This document shows, in pieces, positions 17,434-24,626 of a stretch of DNA of 64,000 bases. Every line of letters starts with the position of its first letter. Position 1 is the stretch's first letter. The notes beneath the pieces are model-generated. The model was not told the DNA's origin. It did not search any database and saw only the letters and a program-made list of their open reading frames with translations. This stretch comes from Rhizobium sp. BG4. GTDB taxonomy: Bacteria > Pseudomonadota > Alphaproteobacteria > Rhizobiales > Rhizobiaceae. The stretch is from assembly GCF_016864575.1 (NCBI RefSeq), contig NZ_CP044126.1, positions 372,001 through 436,000 of the forward strand, given 5' to 3'. A program made the translations under genes and the position numbers.

Positions 17434-18369
17434 TCAGGCCCTCTCTGCTGCGTTCATGTCGATGCCGAGTTCGGCGGCAAGGGCTGTCTGCATTTCCAAC
17501 CGCTCGTCCGCACTCTTGAACCGCACGTAATGCAGGCGCGGGAAGCGCTTCTTCAGGAAGTTCATGCCCTGATAGGGTGACGTGTTGGCGAGGATCACCA
17601 GCGGCTTCCCGGTTTCGGCACTGGCCGCCGCTTCCCGAAGCGCATTGAGGTCGTGGCCATCGACCGAACGGCATGTGACGCCGAAGGAGCCCACTCGCGT
17701 GGCGAGATCGCCGAGATCGAGCACGGAGGACATCGCACCGTCGCATTGCTGCCGGTTCACGTCGACGATCACCCGGATATTGTCGATCTGGTGATAAGAC
17801 ATGGCCGCGAGGCACTCCCAGGTCTGTCCCTCCTGGAATTCCCCGTCCGACATATAGACCCAGACCTTACCGGGTTCGCCCTTTTTCGACCGCGCCCAAG
17901 CGACACCCGAGGCCATGGAAAGCCCCTGTGCCAGCGAGCCGGTCGTTACTTCCATCCCGGGGCTATGTTCGGCGCCGATCATCTCCACCGACCCGCCGTC
18001 CTTGTTGAAATGGTCGAGCGCATGCTCGTCCATGCGGCCTGTCTCGATCAGGGCCGAGTAGATGACCAGCGCATAATGCGCGGGCGAAATGAAAAGCCGA
18101 TCGAACTCGGGCGCGAACGGGCCGTGGTAGCCAGCACCGGTGAACGCGTCGGGATTATGCGCCGATGGTACGCCTGCGAATGGCAGTGGCACCTTGGGAA
18201 GCGTGGGCGCGCCGAGCGTCAGAAATTCGTTATAGAGCAGCGCAAGGCTTTCCGCGGCAGAGCAGGCCTGGCTCAGATAGCCGCCATTGTTTGCCATCGT
18301 ATGGAAGAATACCCGGCGCCGGATTCCGAGCGCGATGTCTTCCGTGGATTTGTGGTTGGATAGGGTCAT
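17434..18369 (-). CDS. Transketolase, N-terminal half (thiamine diphosphate-binding domain)
   Basis: 311 residues. The ThDP/Mg2+ motif is visible as MSDGEFQEGQTWECLAAMSY followed by VDVNRQQ (about residues 168-205). Substrate-site features include SPAHYALVIYSAL and EHSPGMEVTTGSLAQGLS, the latter typical of transketolases. It starts 4 bp after the mtnA stop and ends 2 bp before the C-terminal half, so the two halves should be made in equal amount. The unusual context, linked to methylthioribose kinase and isomerase, argues for a dedicated catabolic function. A plain backup transketolase cannot be excluded. Confidence 0.9.
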   Translation of the reverse strand: MTLSNHKSTEDIALGIRRRVFFHTMANNGGYLSQACSAAESLALLYNEFLTLGAPTLPKVPLPFAGVPSAHNPDAFTGAGYHGPFAPEFDRLFISPAHYALVIYSALIETGRMDEHALDHFNKDGGSVEMIGAEHSPGMEVTTGSLAQGLSMASGVAWARSKKGEPGKVWVYMSDGEFQEGQTWECLAAMSYHQIDNIRVIVDVNRQQCDGAMSSVLDLGDLATRVGSFGVTCRSVDGHDLNALREAAASAETGKPLVILANTSPYQGMNFLKKRFPRLHYVRFKSADERLEMQTALAAELGIDMNAAERA

Positions 18370-18373
18370 CGTC

Positions 18374-19468
18374 TCAGTTCCGTTCGGGGAAAAGTTCTTT
18401 CAGACCTTCCGGCGAAGGCGTTGCGATGCCGCGCTCGGTTATCAGGCCGGTGATCAGACGAGCAGGCGTAACGTCGAAGGCCGGATTGGCGGCGGGGCTT
18501 CCTTCAGGTGAAATGCGCACGCTCGCGATCGAGCCGTCCGCCGCCTTTCCCTGAACGAAGCTGACTTCGTCGGCAGAGCGCTCCTCGATCGGGATTTCCT
18601 TGATGCCATCATGCACCGTCCAATCGATCGTCGGCGACGGCAGGGCGACATAGAAGGGCACGCCGTTGTCGCGCGCCGCAAGCGCCTTGAGGTAGGTTCC
18701 GACCTTGTTGCAGACATCTCCGTTCGCCGTCGTGCGGTCGGTGCCGACGATGACCATGTCGACATCGCCGTGCTGCATCAGATGGCCGCCGGCATTGTCG
18801 ACGATCAGCGTATGCGGCACGCCATGGCCATTCATTTCCCAGGCCGTGAGATAGGCGCCCTGGTTCCGCGGCCGGGTTTCGTCGACATAGACGTGAACCG
18901 GAATGCCTTCCTCAACGGCCATATAGATCGGCGCGGTCGCTGTACCGTAGTCGACGGTCGCAAGCCAGCCAGCATTACAGTGGGTGAGGACGCGCACCGG
19001 TTCGCCGGGCTTCTTGCCTGCTGCGATCTTCCGAATGATATCCAGGCCATTGGCGCCGATCGCGCGATTGAGCTGAACATCCTCTTCCGCAATTTCGGCA
19101 GCGCGCTTGTAGGCGGCCTCGGCCCGTTCGCTTTCCGGCAAGGGCCGCAGGTGATCGCGCATCGCATTCAGCGCCCAGCGCAGATTTATGGCGGTCGGGC
19201 GCGTTTCGTTGAGCTCTTCCCAGACAGCGTCGAGATGCTTGTCCGAGGGGTCAACCGCCATGGCGATCGCAACGCCGTAGGCGGCCGTCACGCCGATCAA
19301 CGGCGCGCCGCGAACCCACATGTCGCGTATGGCGACCGCGACCTCGGCGACGGTCTTCAGCGTAACGACCCGAAACTCGTGCGGCAGCCAGCGCTGGTCG
19401 ATGATATCGACGGCGCGGCCGTCGTCGTTGAGCCATATAGTGTGGTAATGGCGTTCTCCGACTTTCAC
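18374..19468 (-). CDS. mtnA: Methylthioribose-1-phosphate isomerase family protein (MtnA)
   Basis: 364 residues starting at a GTG whose last bases overlap the mtnK stop (GTGA), with AAGGAG upstream. It converts 5-methylthioribose-1-phosphate to 5-methylthioribulose-1-phosphate, or does the same for 5-deoxyribose-1-phosphate. The catalytic Cys lies in VLTHCNAGWLATVDYGTA (about residue 166) and the catalytic Asp in MVIVGTDRTTANGDVCNKVG (about 246). MWVRGAPLIGVTAAYGVA near residue 50 is the family phosphate-binding segment. Length matches MtnA and differs from eIF2B subunits. The operon lacks the later methionine salvage genes (mtnB, mtnC, mtnD, mtnE), so the fate of the product must differ from the standard cycle. 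Confidence 0.93.
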   Translation of the reverse strand: MKVGERHYHTIWLNDDGRAVDIIDQRWLPHEFRVVTLKTVAEVAVAIRDMWVRGAPLIGVTAAYGVAIAMAVDPSDKHLDAVWEELNETRPTAINLRWALNAMRDHLRPLPESERAEAAYKRAAEIAEEDVQLNRAIGANGLDIIRKIAAGKKPGEPVRVLTHCNAGWLATVDYGTATAPIYMAVEEGIPVHVYVDETRPRNQGAYLTAWEMNGHGVPHTLIVDNAGGHLMQHGDVDMVIVGTDRTTANGDVCNKVGTYLKALAARDNGVPFYVALPSPTIDWTVHDGIKEIPIEERSADEVSFVQGKAADGSIASVRISPEGSPAANPAFDVTPARLITGLITERGIATPSPEGLKELFPERN

Positions 19469-20736
19469 GCGATAGTCTCCTTTTCTAGCCGCTCCACCGT
19501 CTCGCGAATGTCGCGGAGACTGTGGATACGTTGCCGGTTGACGGCGATGTGGCGCCCGAACGTCAGCGCCTTGCTTTCGCAATGCGCGCGGCGGTCGGGG
19601 TCGGCGATGGTTTCAAAATCTGCGTTGTGGGCAAGGCCGAGGATGCGGCGGTGGATTTCGATGCCGGCAAAGCCCAGCATCTCACCCCATATTTCGTTGA
19701 TGACGAGGTTCAACGCCTGCTCGGAAGCGAGCGCATCGTTGCGACTCTCGAAGAGGCTCGCCTGATAGAGGATACCCTTGCGCTCGGTGCGCCACAGGTT
19801 CGAAAACTCGGCGCGGAATGTTTCCCAGAGCGTGTCGATCGTATCGAGCAGGTAAGCGCGCATACCGTCACGCGCGCCCGGCGCGGTCTCGTGACCGGAC
19901 TGTGAAAAATAGCTCATCCAGAAATTGGCGATCAGCATGCCGACATCGAAGCTGATCGGTCCGTAGAAAGCGAATTCCGGATCGATGACGCGTGTTTCGT
20001 CATCGGTCACCATGACGGAACCGGTATGCAGGTCGCCGTGGCAGAGCGTTTCCGCCTTGGCCGAGAAGATGTGCTTCAGGCGTTGCGCCTCCACCTTCAG
20101 GTCGCGGTCGGCGCGAAGCTCGGCAACAAGGGGATCGAGCTGTGGCGTCGTGTGACGATTGAGCGCCGCCTCGAAGTAAGGGTCCGAGAACACGAGGTTC
20201 TCCGTGATGTCGCAAAGCTCGACATTGTCACTGAACAGCGCGACGTCAGCCTTCTTGTCGCGCGTCGGCATATGGAGATCCGAGCCGCGGAAAAGCGTGC
20301 GGGCGACGAACAGCCCGAGATCGCGGCCGATCTTCGGCAGCTCGCGCCCATCGATCAGCGCGCGGCGCAGGATGACGTGGGGCGTCAGGAACTCCATGAC
20401 GATGATGGCCTGCGCCTCGTCGAAGAGAAGGACTTCCGGCACCATGCCGGGATCACGCGCGCCCTGGCGTTTCAGCGCATGATATTCGAAGAACGAGCGC
20501 TTGAGCGGCAGCGGCCAGCTCTCGCCGACCAGGCGCACATAGGGCAACGCCTGCTTGACGATTACCGTGCCTCTCGCGCCGGTGACGATGAACACCAGGT
20601 TGAGGTTGCCGTCACCGACCTCATGGACCTGCCAACGGCCGCAATCGTCCCCGATTCTTTGCGTGATCGCAGCGTTGCCGCCGAGCCGTACCGGCAATGA
20701 CTCTATACTCAACGCCTCAAAGACGTGGCTATCCAT
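19465..20736 (-). CDS. mtnK: Methylthioribose kinase family protein (MtnK)
   Basis: 423 residues, the normal length. It phosphorylates C1 of 5-methylthioribose, or of 5-deoxyribose in organisms that use MtnK homologues for that sugar. Protein-kinase-like features: GDGNLNLVFIV in the N-lobe, IVKQALPYVRLVGESWPL (Lys for ATP), IVMEFL in the hinge, the catalytic loop CHGDLHTGSVMV and the metal motif IDPEFAFYGPISFDVG. It is the first gene of the leftward operon, preceded by GAGGAGG and a strong promoter. The divergently encoded ribose-type importer supplies the obvious substrate, so exogenous sugar rather than internally made methylthioadenosine may be the source (no MTA nucleosidase is present in the window). 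Confidence 0.94.
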   Translation of the reverse strand: MDSHVFEALSIESLPVRLGGNAAITQRIGDDCGRWQVHEVGDGNLNLVFIVTGARGTVIVKQALPYVRLVGESWPLPLKRSFFEYHALKRQGARDPGMVPEVLLFDEAQAIIVMEFLTPHVILRRALIDGRELPKIGRDLGLFVARTLFRGSDLHMPTRDKKADVALFSDNVELCDITENLVFSDPYFEAALNRHTTPQLDPLVAELRADRDLKVEAQRLKHIFSAKAETLCHGDLHTGSVMVTDDETRVIDPEFAFYGPISFDVGMLIANFWMSYFSQSGHETAPGARDGMRAYLLDTIDTLWETFRAEFSNLWRTERKGILYQASLFESRNDALASEQALNLVINEIWGEMLGFAGIEIHRRILGLAHNADFETIADPDRRAHCESKALTFGRHIAVNRQRIHSLRDIRETVERLEKETIA

Positions 20737-20797
20737 AGGTTCTCCTCCTCAACATGGGGCCGCCTCCTCTGCCTGCCGCCATGTCCTCTTTGCCCAC

Positions 20798-20860
20798 AGC
20801 TAAGGCATCATTCTGTCAAATGTCAACCGCCTTGACATTTGACGAGATGCTGTCCTAACT
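20798..20860. promoter_or_regulatory. Mirror-image divergent promoter and operator between mtnK and the sugar importer
   Basis: GTCAAATGTCAA (20815-20826) and TTGACATTTGAC (20832-20843) form a perfect 12-bp inverted repeat with a 5-bp spacer. Each arm contains a TTGACA -35 box facing outwards. Rightward: TTGACA 20832-20837, 17-bp spacer, CTAACT 20855-20860, leading to the importer. Leftward: TTGACA reading 20826 to 20821, 17-bp spacer, TTAGCT reading 20803 to 20798, leading to mtnK. The same TTGACWTTTGWC element is found upstream of the SorC gene (27765-27776). A repressor bound here would block both promoters. Confidence 0.72.
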
Positions 20861-20881
20861 TGGGATCAATGGGAGGAGAAA

Positions 20882-22396
20882 ATGGGCGAACAGGCATTGT
20901 TTCGCATTGAGGGCGTGCGCAAATCCTTCGGTCCGGTACCGGTCCTGCAGGGTGTGGACTTCGACCTCAAGGCAGGCGCGGTGACGGTATTGATGGGCGC
21001 CAACGGCGCCGGCAAATCCACGCTCGTCCGCATCCTTTCCGGGGTCTACATGCGAGACGCGGGCACGATCACGCTGGCTGCGACCGCTTTCGATCCGGCG
21101 ACGCCGGCTGAAGCGATCCGCGCTGGCGTCGTCACCGTTCACCAGAACATCAATGACGGCGTCGTTGCCGATCTCGATGTGGCGACCAACCTCACGCTCG
21201 ACCGGCTGAACGGACGCGGGGCGCGGCTGTTCTTCAATCCGCGCAGGGTGCGGCGCGAGGCTGCCGTGGTCGCGTCCCGCATGGGGCTCGCGATCGATCT
21301 GGGCGCCAATATCAACGACCTGACGCTTGCCGACCGGCAGATGGTGGCAATCGCGCGCGCCATGGCGCACGAGCCAAAAGTGCTGATCCTTGACGAGCCG
21401 ACGTCGTCACTCTCCAGCGCTGAGGCGAACCGGCTGTTTGATCTCGTCGATCGCCTGAAGGCGCGCGGCGTCGCTATTCTCTACATCTCGCATCGCATGT
21501 CGGATATCCGCCGCCTAGCAGACAGCATCGTGACGCTGCGCGATGGCCGCATCACCGGCCGCTTCGAGGGGCCGGAGCTTGATTATGAAAGCGCGGTCAA
21601 CGCCATGCTTGGCCGCAAGGTTTCCGCCGGCGCCGTCGCCGTGCGCGATGCCGGCGCGCCGGTGTTCAGCGCTCGCGGCCTCAAGCTTTCCGACCAGACG
21701 CGGCCGTTCGACTTCGATCTGGGTGATGGCGAGATCGTTGCGGTCACCGGCCTTGTCGGCGTCGGCAAGACGGCGCTCGCCGAAACGCTGTTTGGCGAGC
21801 GTGCGCCGTCAGCCGGTGAAATGACGCTGGACGGGGTGCGCTATGCGCCGAAGACGACGGGACAGGCGATCGCCCGGGGCGTCTTCCTTGTCGCCAAGGA
21901 CCGCGCGATGAGCGGCATCGTGCCGGATTTCAACATCTACGAAAATATCAGCCTGCCCTTCCTGCGCCGCCTCTCGTTCCTCGGCATCGCCAGCCGGCGG
22001 GCGGAAAGGGCGAAGGCACGCCAGCAGATTTCGTCGCTCGGTGTCGTCTGCCGCAGCGAACGTGACGAGATGCACACCCTGTCGGGCGGAAACCAGCAGA
22101 AGGTGATGGTCGGGCGCTGGCTCTCCGAGGCCTCCCGCCTGCTCATTCTCGACGAGCCTTTCCAGGGGGTCGATATCGCAGCTCGCCGCGATATCGGCGA
22201 GAAACTCAGGGCGTCGGCAGCCGGACGGGCCACCATTCTTTTTCTGACAGAACTCGACGAAGCCTTCGAAGTCGCCGACCGCATTTTCGTGATGTCGGAA
22301 CAAACCATCGTCGGCGAGCATCGCAATGCCGACATCGATGTCGATCGGCTGCTCTCCGAGTTCGCCGGGCAATTCTATCAACAGGTCAGCGCATGA
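20882..22396 (+). CDS. Ribose-type sugar ABC transporter ATPase with two ABC domains
   Basis: 504 residues, the tandem architecture of RbsA/XylG/MglA-type ATPases. Domain 1 (about 1-240) has Walker A GANGAGKST, the signature-equivalent LTLADRQMVAIARAM and Walker B VLILDEPTSSL. Domain 2 (about 255-500) has a degenerate Walker A GLVGVGKTALA, the signature LSGGNQQKVMVGRWL and Walker B LLILDEPFQGVD. The asymmetry between sites is normal for the family. A GGGAGGAG site precedes the ATG. It is the first gene of the rightward importer operon, divergent from mtnK, and overlaps the permease start by 4 bp. Likely cargo is the sugar phosphorylated by MtnK. Confidence 0.93.
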   Translation: MGEQALFRIEGVRKSFGPVPVLQGVDFDLKAGAVTVLMGANGAGKSTLVRILSGVYMRDAGTITLAATAFDPATPAEAIRAGVVTVHQNINDGVVADLDVATNLTLDRLNGRGARLFFNPRRVRREAAVVASRMGLAIDLGANINDLTLADRQMVAIARAMAHEPKVLILDEPTSSLSSAEANRLFDLVDRLKARGVAILYISHRMSDIRRLADSIVTLRDGRITGRFEGPELDYESAVNAMLGRKVSAGAVAVRDAGAPVFSARGLKLSDQTRPFDFDLGDGEIVAVTGLVGVGKTALAETLFGERAPSAGEMTLDGVRYAPKTTGQAIARGVFLVAKDRAMSGIVPDFNIYENISLPFLRRLSFLGIASRRAERAKARQQISSLGVVCRSERDEMHTLSGGNQQKVMVGRWLSEASRLLILDEPFQGVDIAARRDIGEKLRASAAGRATILFLTELDEAFEVADRIFVMSEQTIVGEHRNADIDVDRLLSEFAGQFYQQVSA

Positions 22397-23439
22397 TGAT
22401 GAGTGAAGAGAGCAAATCCACCGGCGCCGTTGCTCCGCCAGCCCTGAACATCCGTGAGGCCGCAATCAAATACGGCTTCCTCGTGCTGCTCGCCGGCATG
22501 GTGCTCTATTTCTCGCTGGTCACCGGCGGTTTCGCCTCACCGCAAAGCGCGGTCTTCATTCTGCAATCCGTGTCGATCACGGGCATCCTGGCGCTGGGCG
22601 TTACCGCGACGCTTGTCGTCGGCGGCTTCGACCTCTCGATCGGCTCGGTCGCCACTACAGCAATGATGGCGTCGTCCTACGTGATGGTCGTCATGGGCGG
22701 CGATGCGGTGACCGCGACACTCGCGTGCCTCGCCGTCGGCGTTCTCGTCGGCCTGATCAATGGTATCATCATCGTCTACATGCGCGTTCCCGATCTTCTC
22801 GCGACGCTCGGCATGATGTTCCTGCTGCTCGGCCTCCAGCGAATCCCGACCGAGGGACGCTCGATCGCGACAGGCATGACGCTGCCGGACGGCTCGACGG
22901 CGACCGGCGCTTTCAGCCCCGGCTTCCTGGCGCTCGGCCGCCACCGTTTCGATCTGATCCTGCCCAATCTCGTGCCGGTCTCCGTGGTGGTGCTGATCGT
23001 ACTCGCGATCGTGATCTGGTTCTTTCTTCAATACACGCGCTTCGGCCGCATGATGTACGCGGTCGGTTCCAACGAGCGCGCCGCAAGCCTCGCCGGTGCG
23101 CCGGTCAATGCCTACAAGATTTGGGCCTACATCATCTCCGGCGTCTTCGCTTCCATCGGCGGCATCCTGCTTGCAGCCCGCCTCGGCCGCGGCGACATCG
23201 CCTCGGGCAACAATCTGCTCCTGGACGCGGTCGCCGCAGCCCTGATCGGCTTTGCCGTGCTTGGCGCGGCCAAACCGAATGCCTTCGGCACTGCCGTCGG
23301 CGCGCTCTTCGTCGGCATCCTGCTGCAGGGCCTGACGATGATGAATGCCCCCTATTACACCCAGGACTTCGTCAAGGGCGCCGTCCTCGTCATCGCCCTG
23401 ATTTTCACCTTTGCGCTCTCGAAAAGAGGCAAACGCTGA
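22393..23439 (+). CDS. Ribose-type sugar ABC transporter permease
   Basis: 348 residues with eight to ten hydrophobic segments, from about residue 24 to the end. The family signature LVVGGFDLSIGSVATTAMMA lies near residue 75 (compare GGIDLSVG in RbsC). Later segments include GMMFLLLGLQRIPTEGRSI and DAVAAALIGFAVLGAAKPNA. Only one permease gene is present, so it probably works as a homodimer, as RbsC does. Its start overlaps the ATPase stop (ATGA), and the binding-protein gene follows after 50 bp. The family imports pentoses, other monosaccharides and some nucleoside-like molecules. Confidence 0.93.
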   Translation: MMMSEESKSTGAVAPPALNIREAAIKYGFLVLLAGMVLYFSLVTGGFASPQSAVFILQSVSITGILALGVTATLVVGGFDLSIGSVATTAMMASSYVMVVMGGDAVTATLACLAVGVLVGLINGIIIVYMRVPDLLATLGMMFLLLGLQRIPTEGRSIATGMTLPDGSTATGAFSPGFLALGRHRFDLILPNLVPVSVVVLIVLAIVIWFFLQYTRFGRMMYAVGSNERAASLAGAPVNAYKIWAYIISGVFASIGGILLAARLGRGDIASGNNLLLDAVAAALIGFAVLGAAKPNAFGTAVGALFVGILLQGLTMMNAPYYTQDFVKGAVLVIALIFTFALSKRGKR

Positions 23440-23489
23440 GGCGGGAGGCCTCAGCGGATAACCAAAGTTCACCAGTGGAGGAGACTGAC

Positions 23490-24533
23490 ATGAATTTTAC
23501 ACGCAGAACCCTGGGCAAGCTGACGCTCGGGCTGATGGCCGCGGCCTCGTTTGCCGCGCCGTCCTTTGCAGCTGACATGCCGAAGCCGTTCGACAAGCCG
23601 GGCGACGTGAAGATCGCGCTCGTGCGCTATCTCTCGACCGGCGACTTCTTCCAGTCCTATCTCGCCGGCGTCGAAGCGCAGGCCAAGGCGCTCGGCGTCC
23701 AGCTTCAGGTCTTCGACAGCCGCCAGGATGCTGCCCTCCAGGCCGATATGGTCGACCAGGCGATTGCACTCGGCGTGCAGGGCATCATCATTCAGCACGG
23801 CCTGACGGAATCCATGAAGGAAGCCGCCCAGCGTGCCGTCGACGCCGGCATCAAGGTCGTCGCCTTTGACGTCAACGTCGAGAACCCGAAGATCCCGCAG
23901 GTCGAACAGTCCGACCGTGACCTCGCCCGCCTCGCGCTTGAGCAGGCGATCAAGGATAACGGCGAGAGCTTCAAGGCGGGTTACGTCTATGTCGCCGGCA
24001 TCGCGCCGCTCGACCGCCGCGACGAGACCTGGAAGGAATTCAAGGGCAAGTATTCGGGCATCAACGAAGCTGCCCAGTTCGGCACGATGGACAACCCGAT
24101 TGCAAACTCGGTCGCCAATCAGGCACGCTCGGTAATTTCTGCCAATCCTGACATCACCGTGATGTTCGCCCCTTACGACGAATTCGCCAAGGGCGTGAAG
24201 ATCGCCGTCGATGAAGCCGGCCTCTCTTCCAACGTGAAGATCTATTCGGCCGATATCTCAACCTCCGACATCGCCGCCATGCGCGAGCCGGGCTCCGCCT
24301 GGGCGGCGACAGCGGCGACCAACCCGGCCGTGGTCGGCCAGGTCTCGGTGCGCTCGCTCGCCATGCTGCTGGCCGGCGAAGATCCGGGCAAGCAGGTCAT
24401 CGTCCCGCCGACGCTGATCACCCAGAAGGATCTCAACGACCAGGACATCAAGAACATGGAAGAGCTCGGCACTAAACTGCCGCAGTTCGCCCATGCCGAT
24501 GTCGCCATGCCGGCCTGGATGCCGAAGCCCTGA
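23490..24533 (+). CDS. Periplasmic sugar-binding protein of the ribose-type importer
   Basis: 347 residues from the ATG at 23490, preceded by GGAGGAG. The N-terminal signal peptide is MNFTRRTLGKLTLGLMAAAS with cleavage probably after APSFA near residue 28. The mature part shows the Peripla_BP_4 pattern: KIALVRYLSTGDFFQSYLAG, VQGIIIQHG, GIKVVAFDVNVENPKIPQV and VMFAPYDEFAKGVKIAV. It lies last in the importer operon, which is unusual since binding-protein genes often come first, and is closed by a strong terminator. Ligand specificity cannot be read off; position points to a 5-modified ribose or related pentose. Confidence 0.92.
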   Translation: MNFTRRTLGKLTLGLMAAASFAAPSFAADMPKPFDKPGDVKIALVRYLSTGDFFQSYLAGVEAQAKALGVQLQVFDSRQDAALQADMVDQAIALGVQGIIIQHGLTESMKEAAQRAVDAGIKVVAFDVNVENPKIPQVEQSDRDLARLALEQAIKDNGESFKAGYVYVAGIAPLDRRDETWKEFKGKYSGINEAAQFGTMDNPIANSVANQARSVISANPDITVMFAPYDEFAKGVKIAVDEAGLSSNVKIYSADISTSDIAAMREPGSAWAATAATNPAVVGQVSVRSLAMLLAGEDPGKQVIVPPTLITQKDLNDQDIKNMEELGTKLPQFAHADVAMPAWMPKP

Positions 24534-24555
24534 CTTTCTGAAGGGTAGAATGGAA

Positions 24556-24584
24556 AGGGGCGGCTCACTGAGCCGCCCCTTTTT
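24556..24584 (+). terminator. Rho-independent terminator after the sugar importer operon
   Basis: GGGGCGGCTCA (24557-24567) pairs exactly with TGAGCCGCCCC (24569-24579), extended by an A/T pair, and is followed by TTTTT from 24580. It starts 22 bp after the binding-protein stop codon. The convergent aldolase gene ends at 24627 on the other strand. Confidence 0.9.
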
Positions 24585-24626
24585 CTTGCCCCGCAGAGAA
24601 AGCGGGGCCGCGGGTGATATGAAAGA

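Noticed and set aside
15309..20736. Interpretation as a D-apiose pathway with an OiaX-type RLP and AptAB-type transketolase
   Set aside because: The kinase and isomerase are clearly MtnK and MtnA rather than OiaK-type (DUF1537) or apiose enzymes. I keep it only as a distant alternative.
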